DNA of 64,000 bases from Deinococcus betulae (GTDB taxonomy: Bacteria > Deinococcota > Deinococci > Deinococcales > Deinococcaceae). Every line of letters begins with the position of its first letter. Position 1 is the first letter of the stretch. The position numbers were made by a program, and so were the translations under genes. The notes below the pieces were generated by a model, which was not told the origin of the DNA, did no database searches, and was given only the letters and a program-made list of their open reading frames with translations. The stretch lies in contig NZ_JAIQXU010000003.1 in the NCBI RefSeq assembly GCF_020166395.1, positions 160,249 to 224,248 on the forward strand, in the 5' to 3' direction. Shown here in pieces: positions 19,632 through 27,886 of the stretch.

Positions 19632-20666
19632 ATGGCGACCCCTGACCCGGCCCGCTGGCGCCTGACCGAAAGTGGGCGGCGCCGCGCACGGCTGTGGATT
19701 ACTGGGCTGGCCAGCGCCGGTCAGCTCGGCGCGGCCCTGCTGCTCCGCCGCGCCGGGTCGGCGCAGATATGGGAACCGCTGCTGGGCGGGGTGCTGTGCG
19801 CCGTGGCCTGCGCGCTGGTGGCCAGTTCGCGCATTCCGTGGCGCTGGGTGGATATCGGGCTGCTGGTGGCCGCCACCCTGAGCGTGGGAGGCCAGCTGCT
19901 GACGCATGACACGGGCGCGCCGCTACCCCCCAGCGTGCAGTTTGCTGGCGTCTTTCTGTTTCTGACTGGATTTATCGTGCTGCCGGTAGGCTGGGGGGCG
20001 CTGTATGCCGGGGGCGTGCTGGCGGTCTACAGTGCCGTCCTGCTGCGCAGCGGCGACCTGACGGCCCTGTGGCAGCTGGGCCTGGCCGGGCTCCTCAGCG
20101 CGTACCTGTCGGCCTTTGGCCGCACCATTTCAGCCGAGCGGGCCGAAGCCGAGGCCTTCGAGCGCCTGGCTCTGACCGACCCCCTGACAGGGCTGGACAA
20201 CTGCCGCGCCATGATGGCCCGCCTTCAGAAAGCCGCGCACACCGGACAGCCGGTCACGGCGCTGCTGCTGGATATTGACCGCTTTAAGGGCATCAATGAC
20301 CGCCTGGGGCACGATGTGGGGGACGAGGTGCTGCGCGAGGTGGGCCGGCGGCTGCGGGCGGCCGTGGGCACACACGGCGCGGTGGCCCGCTGGGGCGGCG
20401 AGGAATTTCTGGTTCTGCTGGACGGCGCCGCGTCGGCCCAGGCCACCGGACAGGCGCTGCGTCAGGCAGTGCGGGCCGCACCGATGGCCGGCGGCGTCAC
20501 CGTGACCGTCAGTTTGGGCGGCGCGGCGCTGCGCGAGGTGGGCACCGTGGGCGAACTGCTGAAACTTGCTGACGCCCGGCTGTATGTCGCCAAGAGCAGT
20601 GGCCGTGACCGCGCCGAGCTGAGTGTGCCCCAGCTGCATGAAGTGCAGATCCAGACCCTGGCCTGA
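19632..20666 (+). CDS. Membrane-bound diguanylate cyclase (GGDEF)
   Basis: Residues about 20-170 contain five or six hydrophobic helices (LWITGLASAGQLGAALLL, LLGGVLCAVACALVASS, VFLFLTGFIVLPVGWGAL among them). The C-terminal half is a GGDEF domain with DPLTGLDNCRAM, LLLDIDRFKGINDRLGHD and an intact active loop WGGEEF. It should synthesise c-di-GMP in response to a membrane or extracytoplasmic cue. No RxxD inhibitory site is seen upstream of the loop. TAGCAT (19621-19626) five bases before ATG 19632 suggests a leaderless transcript, and the promoter-terminator cassette lies upstream. Confidence 0.9.
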   Translation: MATPDPARWRLTESGRRRARLWITGLASAGQLGAALLLRRAGSAQIWEPLLGGVLCAVACALVASSRIPWRWVDIGLLVAATLSVGGQLLTHDTGAPLPPSVQFAGVFLFLTGFIVLPVGWGALYAGGVLAVYSAVLLRSGDLTALWQLGLAGLLSAYLSAFGRTISAERAEAEAFERLALTDPLTGLDNCRAMMARLQKAAHTGQPVTALLLDIDRFKGINDRLGHDVGDEVLREVGRRLRAAVGTHGAVARWGGEEFLVLLDGAASAQATGQALRQAVRAAPMAGGVTVTVSLGGAALREVGTVGELLKLADARLYVAKSSGRDRAELSVPQLHEVQIQTLA

Positions 20667-20766
20667 GGGTCAGCACCCTGTGACCTCCCAGGGTCTGCAC
20701 CCACTGCGACACCGCTGAAAAAGGCGGCCAGGGAACTTCTGACTGGAGGGTTCCGTACCTGGCCGC

Positions 20767-21540
20767 ATGGAATTCACCTGGACAGCCAGCACGGAACGGG
20801 AACTGGACGCACGAGGGTCCAAGCTGCAAGTGCTGGAGTACAGCGCGGCGCCGATGGAACCGCCGGTGAGCGGCTACCATCAGCCCCTTTCGCGCCCCGG
20901 ACGCTGGCGCCAGCTGGCTGTGCATGTGACAGGACAGCCTGGGAGCGCCGTGCTGGAACCTGGCGCGCTGCAATACCTGCGCGGCGACCTCGACATGCAG
21001 GCGGTCAATGCGGGCGGCGGTAGCGGTCTGGGTGGGTTCCTGCGCGGAGCCGTGACCGCCGCCGCGACCGGCGAAGGCCTCTATAAAACCGCTTACAAGG
21101 GCAGCGGCATCCTCTACACCGAGCCCACCCGCCTGCACCTTTTGCTGGGCGAACTGCGCGGCGAGTCGCTGATCGTGGATGACGGCGCTTTCGTGGCCTG
21201 TGTGGGCGACGTGCAGGTGGGCCGCCACATCAACCACGGTTTTGCCCAGGCGGTAGGCAGCGGCGAGGGCCGGGTGCAGCCCAAGTTGAGCGGCAGCGGC
21301 CTCTTTGCCTTGCAAAGCCCCGTGCCACCCGAAGAATTTCAGGTCCTGGAACTGAACAACGAGACTCTGAAGGTGGACGGCAATCTGGTGGTGGCTTATA
21401 CCGATGGCCTGGAGTTCAAGGTGGAACGCAGTGCGCGCGGCCTGCTGGGCAGCGGCAAAACCGGCGAGGGCTTTGTGCAGGCCTACCGGGGCACTGGCCG
21501 GGTATGGCTGGCGCCTACCCTGCCCCTTCACCTAAGTTAA
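20767..21540 (+). CDS. AIM24-family (DUF124/TIGR00266-like) protein
   Basis: The 257-residue protein is rich in beta-strands and glycine and shows the AIM24 pattern: [60 protein letters not shown] and a repeated late copy [20 protein letters not shown]. The fold is a double-stranded beta-helix trimer in solved relatives; the bacterial function is unknown. The yeast homologue is mitochondrial. No signal peptide is present. It stands alone in the same orientation as the AAA gene downstream. Confidence 0.85.
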   Translation: MEFTWTASTERELDARGSKLQVLEYSAAPMEPPVSGYHQPLSRPGRWRQLAVHVTGQPGSAVLEPGALQYLRGDLDMQAVNAGGGSGLGGFLRGAVTAAATGEGLYKTAYKGSGILYTEPTRLHLLLGELRGESLIVDDGAFVACVGDVQVGRHINHGFAQAVGSGEGRVQPKLSGSGLFALQSPVPPEEFQVLELNNETLKVDGNLVVAYTDGLEFKVERSARGLLGSGKTGEGFVQAYRGTGRVWLAPTLPLHLS

Positions 21541-21939
21541 AAGCGGCAAACATATGGAACAGACACGCGGCGAACTGGCCGCGTTGTTTGTTGGGGCGAA
21601 TGAAGCGGTCGGTGCTTCTGGAGAACAGCGAATCAAACGGAAAATAGGTCAACCCCAGCACGACACTGTTCAATCCAACTTCTGTGCGTTGTGTATGAAG
21701 CGGGGCCCATGCACCAGAGCCGGGTGCCTGGCCTTGCGCTGCAAACAGGCCAGTGGGCGGGGAACCTCTGGGCCAATTGGCGCAGGACGGGCGCGTGGAG
21801 CGTCACTATGCTGAACATACGACCTCCCCGAGGTTCAGTTGGCGAACCGACCCGGCTCGCTCCAGCCTCTGCGCGGCCTCCGCTGATTCGCCTGCCCGGA
21901 CAGGCGCCGCCGCCCCACGCCCCCGTTCTCCGGCTTACC
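21541..21939. other. Intergenic region without a supported gene
   Basis: About 400 bases between the AIM24 and AAA genes. An 86-codon frame starting at 21554 has no ribosome-binding site, no recognisable motif and atypical codon use, so it is not called. A single inverted repeat of note was not found. Confidence 0.5.
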
Positions 21940-23280
21940 ATGACCATTCCCGACCCGCTGACCCTCTGGCGAGAGCTGGAGGCCGCCGTCCGCCATACCC
22001 TCACCCACAATGAACTGGCCCAGGGCGGCTTGCTGATCGCCCTGCTCAGCGCCGTCGCCGTGCAGGCCCGCAGCGTGCCGGCACAGACGGTTGGGTGGCT
22101 TAAGGGCCGCTTTACCGTCACGCTGGACGTGCAGGGCGACGACCCCGCCTTTCCGTGGCTGGCCGCCTGGCTGGCGGCGCAGCCGGTGGGGCGGCACCTG
22201 CGCCATCTAGGCGTCGTGACCCGCTTTAACGAGCAGATGGGCGGCCAGAACCTCTGCCTGGGCACCGACCGCGACGGCGACGAGGTCAACGTGCGCCTGG
22301 TGCCGCTGAGCGGCCAGGTGCTGCTGCGCTACCGGGGCCACTGGATGCTGGCCCGCCCGGCCCGCACCCAGCGCCAGGCGCAGGGCCGAGCATCTGGCGG
22401 CTTTGACCACAGCCTAACGTTCCGGCTGCTGTCGGGCGCGCGTCACCTCATCCCCGACCTGCTGCGCGACGCCTACCAGGCCACTGCCGGACAAGGCGAC
22501 GGCCGCATCGAGATCCACGTGCCCAGCTACGACAGCTGGAGCCTGGCCGAACGCCGCCTGGCCCGTCCGCTGGGGAGTCTGATGTACGACGGCACACTGC
22601 TCGACAGCCTGCAGGGCGACCTGCACAGCTTTTTTCAGGACCGCGAGTGGTACGCCGATATGGGGATTCCTTACCGGCGCGGCTACCTGCTGCACGGCCC
22701 GCCCGGTAACGGCAAAAGCAGCCTGGTGGCGGCACTGGCCGGCGCTTACGGCCTGAACGTCTGCGTGCTCAATCTGGCCAGCCCAGAACTGACCGACGAC
22801 CGCCTGAACACCCTGCTGGGAAGCCTGCCCCGACGCGCCCTGCTGCTGCTGGAAGACATTGACGCCGTGTTTGTGGGCCGCGAGGCGCGCGCCCCGACCG
22901 TCAAACTGTCCTTCAATGGCCTGCTGAATGCCCTAGACGGCGTGGCGGCGGGCGAGGGCCGCGTGACCTTCATGACCACCAACGACCTCGCCGGACTGGA
23001 CCCGGCCCTGATTCGGCCCGGCCGCGCCGACCGGCACCTGCACCTGGGCAACGCCTCGCCCACCCAGGTCGCCGGGATGCTCCGCCGCTTCTGGCCCGCC
23101 TGGACCAGCGAACAGGTGGACGCCCTGGCCACACGCGTGCCGGGCGGGCTGCTGAGTATGGCCCGCGTGCAGGAATTTCTGCTGGAACGCCGTGCCGACG
23201 AAGACGCCGTGATGCGCGACTGGGCCGGGCTGGTGGGCACCCCCTGTCCCACCAGCCTGAAGCTGGCCGCAGCCGGCTGA
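21940..23280 (+). CDS. BCS1-like AAA ATPase
   Basis: The 446-residue protein has a hydrophobic N-terminal segment (GGLLIALLSAVAVQA at about residues 22-36), an extended beta-rich middle region, then an AAA module. The module has Walker A HGPPGNGKSSLVAAL, Walker B ALLLLEDIDAVF, the sensor MTTNDL and arginine finger region ALIRPGRADRHL. The order TM - BCS1_N-like domain - AAA resembles Bcs1, the mitochondrial Rieske-protein translocase. The target in this bacterium is unknown. ATG 21940 (MTIPDPLTLWRELE) is taken as the start because the upstream in-frame part to 21691 is arginine/proline-rich and motif-free; no ribosome-binding site is evident. Confidence 0.82.
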   Translation: MTIPDPLTLWRELEAAVRHTLTHNELAQGGLLIALLSAVAVQARSVPAQTVGWLKGRFTVTLDVQGDDPAFPWLAAWLAAQPVGRHLRHLGVVTRFNEQMGGQNLCLGTDRDGDEVNVRLVPLSGQVLLRYRGHWMLARPARTQRQAQGRASGGFDHSLTFRLLSGARHLIPDLLRDAYQATAGQGDGRIEIHVPSYDSWSLAERRLARPLGSLMYDGTLLDSLQGDLHSFFQDREWYADMGIPYRRGYLLHGPPGNGKSSLVAALAGAYGLNVCVLNLASPELTDDRLNTLLGSLPRRALLLLEDIDAVFVGREARAPTVKLSFNGLLNALDGVAAGEGRVTFMTTNDLAGLDPALIRPGRADRHLHLGNASPTQVAGMLRRFWPAWTSEQVDALATRVPGGLLSMARVQEFLLERRADEDAVMRDWAGLVGTPCPTSLKLAAAG

Positions 23281-23430
23281 GACGGACTCGCCGAGCGAGC
23301 AAGAGAGCGTAGGAATCTCACGGTATGACGGCGCAGACGGTCACCTCCCGGCTGTGCCGTCCCTTATCAGTGCCACTTGCCTGCACGCTCCAGCGCCCTG
23401 GCCGGCGGCCCCGTGCCAGCATAGGGCCGG

Positions 23431-24354
23431 ATGCTGAACGCCCTGGGGACCGTCTTGCTGCCCGTCTTCGTGGTGGCGGGGCTGGGGGCGCTGCTGTCCA
23501 GCCGGCTGCCCATAGACCAAGCCACGGTGGCCCGCCTGACGCTGTATCTGCTGTCTCCGGCGCTGGTGCTGAACGTGCTGCTGACCACGCCCATTCAGGC
23601 AGGCGAAATCCTGGCCCTGGGCACGGCCTACGCCCTGACGGTGGCCGGGTGCCTGGCGCTGGGCTGGCTGTGCGGTCTGGGGGCGCCGCAAGCCGAGCGG
23701 CGCAGCCTGATGGCAAGTGTCAGCCTCTGGAACAGCGGCAACATGGGCCTGCCCATCGCCCTGTTTGCGTTTGGCCAGACTGGCTTTGCCCAGGCGACCC
23801 TCCTGTTTCTGATGTCCTTTGTGACGGTGTATCTGGTCGCGCCGCTGGTGTACAGCGCTGGCGTGCGGACCGAGGGTCAGCCGCGCGCTGGGCTGGGCGC
23901 CGGGCTGCTAAATATGGTGCGCTTGCCAGCAGTCTGGATGGTCGGTCTGGGGGTGGTGTTGCGGGCCCTGAACGTGACCCTGCCTACAGGTCTGGCCCGC
24001 AGCGTCGAACTGCTGGCCCAGGCCACGCTGCCGGTGGTCCTGCTGTCACTGGGCCTGCAACTGGGCGCAGGAGGTTGGCCTCGCCTGACCCAGCGCGTGT
24101 GGCTGGCGGTCGCTGCGCGGCTGATGGGTGGGCCGCTGCTGGCGCTGGGGGCCGGCTGGCTGTGTGGCTTGGATGGTCAGGCGCTGGCGGTCTTGGTGCT
24201 GTCGGCCAGTATGCCCACGGCGGTCAATGCCCTGCTGATGGCCCGCGAGTACGGCAGCGACGCCGAAACGGTGGCGCGCGCCGCCTTTCTGAGTACCCTG
24301 CTGAGTCTCCCCACCGTAGCCGGGGTGGTGGCTCTGCTGCCCCGCCTGGGCTGA
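23431..24354 (+). CDS. AEC-family (auxin efflux carrier-like) transporter
   Basis: The 307-residue protein is almost wholly hydrophobic with about ten helices in two five-helix halves. It has the family crossover signatures SLWNSGNMGLPIALFAFG and LSASMPTAVNALLMAREYGS. AEC members export or import organic acids such as malate. The substrate is not predictable. ATG 23431 gives a membrane-starting protein, MLNALGTVLLPVFVVAGLGA, with no ribosome-binding site. Confidence 0.9.
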   Translation: MLNALGTVLLPVFVVAGLGALLSSRLPIDQATVARLTLYLLSPALVLNVLLTTPIQAGEILALGTAYALTVAGCLALGWLCGLGAPQAERRSLMASVSLWNSGNMGLPIALFAFGQTGFAQATLLFLMSFVTVYLVAPLVYSAGVRTEGQPRAGLGAGLLNMVRLPAVWMVGLGVVLRALNVTLPTGLARSVELLAQATLPVVLLSLGLQLGAGGWPRLTQRVWLAVAARLMGGPLLALGAGWLCGLDGQALAVLVLSASMPTAVNALLMAREYGSDAETVARAAFLSTLLSLPTVAGVVALLPRLG

Positions 24355-24431
24355 AGATCAGTGCATAAGCGCGCCCGAGGGGGCTAAGGAGAGCCGTCCA
24401 GCACAGGGTTTTCTGACCCCTCGGTTGAGCC

Positions 24432-24493
24432 TTGACGCACGGTGCATACCGCGCTATGCTCTTCCTATCACCGTCCGAGAAGGGCGGATTTTT
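24432..24493 (+). promoter_or_regulatory. Promoter-terminator cassette, copy 2
   Basis: TTGACG (24432-24437), 17 bases, TATGCT (24455-24460), then ten bases and the stem CCGTCC (24471-24476) / GGGCGG (24482-24487) followed by ATTTTTG. Spacing is identical to copy 1. The spacer reads GGTGCATACCGCGC just before the -10. Confidence 0.75.
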
Positions 24494-24618
24494 GTTGTAG
24501 GTCTCTCGGCGGCGAATCTGAACAAGGCACCACTTTAGAGGCAACCTGCATACGCACCTTCTTCAACGGTCACTTCCACGCTGTGCTTGACAGGCTTTTT
24601 CACGTCGTCTGGCTGGAC

Positions 24619-24680
24619 TTGACTCCGGCTGCATATCGCGCTATCTTAATTTCATCACCGCCCAAGAAGGCGGGTTTTTT
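24619..24680 (+). promoter_or_regulatory. Promoter-terminator cassette, copy 3
   Basis: TTGACT (24619-24624), 17 bases, TATCTT (24642-24647), then ten bases and the stem CCGCC (24658-24662) / GGCGG (24669-24673) followed by G and T6. The stem differs from copies 1 and 2 yet still pairs, with the same placement. The spacer reads GCTGCATATCGCGC before the -10. Confidence 0.75.
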
Positions 24681-24741
24681 ATTTTGGTCAGCTTGTGGGC
24701 CTGACAGGCCGCTGTCAGAACGCCGGTACACACTAGAGGCA

Positions 24742-24876
24742 ATGCGAATCCCTGGCTTTCGGAGTCTCCGGCAGGCGAAAGTGGAGTGGCGGGTCAAGTA
24801 CAGCAATCGCTGCAATGGCGGGCGCACGGGCCGGGTCAAGGTGCGCGTTCCCAAGCCGCACCGGCGCGGGGCGTAG
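24742..24876 (+). CDS. Possible 44-residue basic peptide (doubtful)
   Basis: ATG 24742 opens MRIPGFRSLRQAKVEWRVKY and ends at TAG 24874, with many arginines and lysines. It starts within the TAGAGGCAA motif that follows cassette copy 3; the matching place after copy 2 has no ATG. No domain is recognised and a chance frame is quite possible. Confidence 0.2.
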   Translation: MRIPGFRSLRQAKVEWRVKYSNRCNGGRTGRVKVRVPKPHRRGA

Positions 24877-24929
24877 GGCAGGCCACCCGGCGCATGTGGC
24901 CCGGAGGGAGCGGCCGGTAGGGTGACTCC

Positions 24930-25352
24930 ATGACTACCGACCCCGTCTCGCTGGTGCCCGTCACCGAGTGGGCCCCCCTGGTGCCCGAACTGATGACCAG
25001 TGACCTGGCCCGCAGCCTGGACCTCTATACGCGCCTCTTTGGATTCACCATCCACTACACCCGGCCCGGCTTTGCCTACCTGAGCCTGGGGCGGGTGCAG
25101 TGGATGCTGGAACAGGCTGAGCCGGACAAGGCGTGGCAGACGGGCCCACTGGAGAGGCCCTACGGACGCGGCGTCAATTTTCAGATTCAGGCACCGGACT
25201 TGGGCGCCCTCCATGCGCGGCTGACGGCGGCCAGCTATCCGCTGTTCCGGCCCCTACACACCGCCACCTACGCCGAGGGCGACACCCTGCACACCGTGCG
25301 GCAGCTACTGGTTCAGGACCCCGACGGCTACCTGCTGCGGTTCACCGATTAA
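24930..25352 (+). CDS. VOC-superfamily (glyoxalase/bleomycin-resistance-like) protein
   Basis: The 140-residue protein contains two beta-alpha-beta-beta-beta units: VPELMTSDLARSLDLYTRLF then IHYTRPGFAYLSLGRVQWML, and NFQIQAPDLGALHARLTAAS then [14 protein letters not shown]. This is the VOC metalloenzyme or drug-binding fold. Family members range from glyoxalase I to bleomycin-binding proteins, so no specific reaction is assigned. TAGGGT (24918-24923) six bases before ATG 24930 suggests a leaderless transcript. Confidence 0.85.
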   Translation: MTTDPVSLVPVTEWAPLVPELMTSDLARSLDLYTRLFGFTIHYTRPGFAYLSLGRVQWMLEQAEPDKAWQTGPLERPYGRGVNFQIQAPDLGALHARLTAASYPLFRPLHTATYAEGDTLHTVRQLLVQDPDGYLLRFTD

Positions 25353-25804
25353 AGGCGCTGCGCGGCAATCAGGCCTGACAGCCGTTCCAGGCGGCCCCGC
25401 AGCGCCAGCAGGTAGACGGGCGGCGGGACTTCCTCGCCGTAGGTCCAGGCCCGCACCCCGCTCTGCTCGCCCACCGAGAGCAGCCGGTCGAGCACCCGCA
25501 GCAGCATGGCGCGGCCCGCCTGATGTTCAGCCAGCAGCTCGGGCAGGGTCATTCCGGCCAGGGGCGCTGTGGTGCGCAGGGGCAGGCCGTCCAGCCGGCC
25601 TTCCAGCCCAATTCGCATCTCCATCTGGGCCTTGCGTTCCATGCCAATGGTGGCGCGCAGGGTTTCCTCGGCGCCGGCGGCCCAGCCCTGCGGGTCCAGG
25701 GGCGCGGGCGGCAGGGCGGCCAGAGCGCGGCGCACGGCGGCCAGGTCAGCGGTCGCCGCCTCCCGCTTGGGGGCGTCCAGGGGATGCGGTTCGGGAGCGG
25801 TCAT
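25349..25804 (-). CDS. Hypothetical helical protein
   Basis: I do not recognise this 151-residue protein. It starts [20 protein letters not shown] and is mainly alpha-helical, with [20 protein letters not shown] in the middle and a C-terminus [17 protein letters not shown]. There is no signal peptide or membrane segment. ATG 25804 is selected because the upstream in-frame region (to 25990) is serine/arginine-rich and overlaps the divergent gene. CAGACT seven bases upstream could be a leaderless-type -10. Codon use matches real genes of the window. Confidence 0.7.
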   Translation of the reverse strand: MTAPEPHPLDAPKREAATADLAAVRRALAALPPAPLDPQGWAAGAEETLRATIGMERKAQMEMRIGLEGRLDGLPLRTTAPLAGMTLPELLAEHQAGRAMLLRVLDRLLSVGEQSGVRAWTYGEEVPPPVYLLALRGRLERLSGLIAAQRL

Positions 25805-25844
25805 GGGCCCCAGTCTGCCGCATGGGGCCGCTATGCTGCGCCCT

Positions 25845-26330
25845 ATGCAGCACACCCGCACCTGGTCTGACGTGTATGGCAGCGCCCGCGCCCTGTTTGA
25901 AGGCCGCGCCGGAGGGCACGCCTGGCTGGTCGCCGCGCCCCCCGACCTGGCCGCGCCGCTGGCCGAGGCGCTGGAATGTGTGGACGGCAAGGGCCGCGTG
26001 GCGCTGGTGGTCCACGACGGCCTGACGCCCCTGCTGGCCGCGCTCAGGGAAGAGCAGCCGCGCGGCGTGATTGTGGTAGCCGAGCAGGCGTTGGCCAGCG
26101 GGCCAGCGATGACGGTGCCCGAACGCCAGGTGGAGGGTGACGGCGCGGCTTACCAGGAAGGAGGCGAGTTTCCGGCCTGGATGGGCGACACCGGCACCGA
26201 GGGCCCTCAGAGCGAATGTGCCCCGGCCAGTGCCGCCGCCCTGCTGGGCCTGCCTGTGGTGGTGACCACGCCGGCCCAGGTGGCCCAGACCCTCACCGCC
26301 TGGATGGACCGCACTCCGCACGGCCGGTAA
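25845..26330 (+). CDS. Hypothetical protein
   Basis: The 161-residue product [20 protein letters not shown] has alternating strand/helix character ([56 protein letters not shown]). This suggests a Rossmann-like or receiver-like fold, but I cannot name a family. ATG 25845 is favoured because TATGCT (25832-25837) lies seven bases upstream, a leaderless arrangement; ATG 25833 overlaps that box. It is divergent from the preceding hypothetical gene with about 40 bases between starts. Confidence 0.7.
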   Translation: MQHTRTWSDVYGSARALFEGRAGGHAWLVAAPPDLAAPLAEALECVDGKGRVALVVHDGLTPLLAALREEQPRGVIVVAEQALASGPAMTVPERQVEGDGAAYQEGGEFPAWMGDTGTEGPQSECAPASAAALLGLPVVVTTPAQVAQTLTAWMDRTPHGR

Positions 26331-26494
26331 GAGGGGCCCCTGACCCCACCAGGGGCCAAGACGAGGGGAAAAGCGCTCCTCTGGGCGGAGCGTGTGCACG
26401 CCAGTCCGTTCTCGATGGATTGGCGTGACCGACGCCATCGGCAGAGGACCGCCCGGAACAGTTGGTGCGCGCGCCGCGTTTTACACTGCCGCGC

Positions 26495-27814
26495 GTGAGT
26501 TCGCCCGGCCCCTCCCCTGCCTACCTGGACCCGGTGGTGCGCCACCTGTACGTGCATGTGCCGTTTTGCCCCACCATCTGTCCCTACTGCGACTTTCATG
26601 TCCTGACGCGGCGGGCCGGGCTGGTGGAACAGTACCTGGCCAAACTGGAAGAGGACGCCGCGCGCTTGGCCGGCACCTACGCCGTGGACCTGGACACGGT
26701 GTACCTAGGCGGCGGCACCCCCAGCTTTCTGCGGGACGAAGAACTGCGCGCGCTGGTGGGCAGCGTGAGGCGGCACCTGGGCTGGGGCCGGCGGGAAAAC
26801 ACCCTGGAGGTCAACCCCGGTACCGTGACGCCCGCCCGCGCGGCCTACTGGCAGGCGCTGGGCTTTGACCGCGCCAGTGTGGGCGTGCAGAGCCTGCATG
26901 ACCCCACCCTGAAGTTCCTGGGCCGTCAGCACGACGCCGCGCAGGCCAGAGAAGCCGTCGGCACCCTGGTGGACCGGGGGATGCGGGTCAGTGGCGACCT
27001 GATTACAGCGGTGCCAGGGCAACCGCTGGACGCCGATATTCAGGGCCTGTTGGACTTGGGGGTGAGCCATGTCAGCGCCTACACCCTGACCATTGAGCCT
27101 GGCACCGAGTTTGCCCGCCGGGGCGTCACGGTGCACGAGGACGACGAGCGCGCCGGCTTTGAACGCACTGAGGCGCTGCTGACCGCCGCCGGCCTGACCC
27201 GCTACGAGATCAGCAATTACGCGCGCCCCGGGCAGGAATCGCAGCACAACCTCGCTTACTGGCAGGGCCGCACGTATCTGGGGCTGGGGCCAGGAGCGGC
27301 GGGGCATTACCCGGCTTTGCCGGAGGTTGATGGTCGCAGGTTGATGGGTGATGGAAAGGGCGGGGTAGCGGATGGCGAGTGGCGGATGGCAGATAGCGAA
27401 GTGCGAGTTGAGGGGTTGAGCGGCCAAGGCATTGAGGAAGGACGGGCTTCTCCAAGGCCCACGTCCCATTCACCATTTCCCCCTCCCCCCTCACCCCTCA
27501 CCCTGCGCCGCACCACTCCTCACCTGCACGACTGGCTGGCGGGCGAGACGGGCGAGGCCGAGCCGATTTACCCACACGATTACGTCACCGACGCCCTGTT
27601 CATGGGCTTGCGGCTACGGGCCGGCCTCGATCTGGCCGACCTCTCGCGGCGCAGCGGGGTGGATGTGGCGGAGGTGTACGCCGCGCCTCTGGCGGCCAAT
27701 GTGGCGCGTGGCCTACTGACCCTGGACGGCCCCCAGCTGCGGGCCACGCCGCAGGGCTGGTGGGTCCTGAACCGCGTGGTGACGGACTTTCTGGAGGCGG
27801 CGCCCAGCCACTGA
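26495..27814 (+). CDS. hemW: HemW-like radical SAM protein with a low-complexity insertion
   Basis: The radical-SAM cluster motif is [10 protein letters not shown] (CxxxCxxC), followed by [22 protein letters not shown] and a C-terminal HemN-type winged helix. This is the HemW pattern, the haem-handling relative of oxygen-independent coproporphyrinogen oxidase, rather than HemN itself. GTG 26495 is chosen because TACACT (26482-26487) lies seven bases upstream; TTG 26462 would also be in frame. Between [15 protein letters not shown] and [11 protein letters not shown] sits about 60 residues encoded by repetitive DNA (about 27322-27502) rich in GGATGGC-type repeats. The frame stays open, so the protein may still work. 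Confidence 0.88.
   Translation: MSSPGPSPAYLDPVVRHLYVHVPFCPTICPYCDFHVLTRRAGLVEQYLAKLEEDAARLAGTYAVDLDTVYLGGGTPSFLRDEELRALVGSVRRHLGWGRRENTLEVNPGTVTPARAAYWQALGFDRASVGVQSLHDPTLKFLGRQHDAAQAREAVGTLVDRGMRVSGDLITAVPGQPLDADIQGLLDLGVSHVSAYTLTIEPGTEFARRGVTVHEDDERAGFERTEALLTAAGLTRYEISNYARPGQESQHNLAYWQGRTYLGLGPGAAGHYPALPEVDGRRLMGDGKGGVADGEWRMADSEVRVEGLSGQGIEEGRASPRPTSHSPFPPPPSPLTLRRTTPHLHDWLAGETGEAEPIYPHDYVTDALFMGLRLRAGLDLADLSRRSGVDVAEVYAAPLAANVARGLLTLDGPQLRATPQGWWVLNRVVTDFLEAAPSH
27322..27502. repeat. In-frame repeat-like insertion inside hemW
   Basis: The segment has short reiterations such as GGTTGATGG, GGTGATGG, GCGGATGGC and GTGGCGGATGGC, then a pyrimidine-rich end (CCATTTCCCCCTCCCCCC). Its composition is unlike the flanking coding sequence and its translation is low-complexity. 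About 180 bases, divisible by three. A remnant of similar GCCATAAGCCATTGACCATG flavour lies near 46810. Confidence 0.65.
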
Positions 27815-27886
27815 CCACCGGGAATTGTGAATCGCCCGCGTCCAGCTATGCGGGCAGGTGGGTCGGCTGGACGCTAGACTGGCCCT

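Larger units (their letters stand above)
24355..24929. other. Long intergenic region with two promoter-terminator cassettes
   Basis: These 575 bases separate the AEC and VOC genes. They contain two promoter-terminator cassettes listed separately. Both are followed at a similar distance by a TAGAGGCAA motif (24535-24543 and 24734-24742). Nothing else recognisable is encoded apart from a doubtful 44-codon basic frame. Confidence 0.7.

Noticed and set aside
21554..21814. 86-codon frame between AIM24 and the AAA ATPase
   Set aside because: No ribosome-binding site, motif or coding bias.
26333..26357. Inverted repeat GGCCCCTG / CAGGGGCC after the 161-residue gene
   Set aside because: The stem is good but no T-run follows, so it is not called a terminator.
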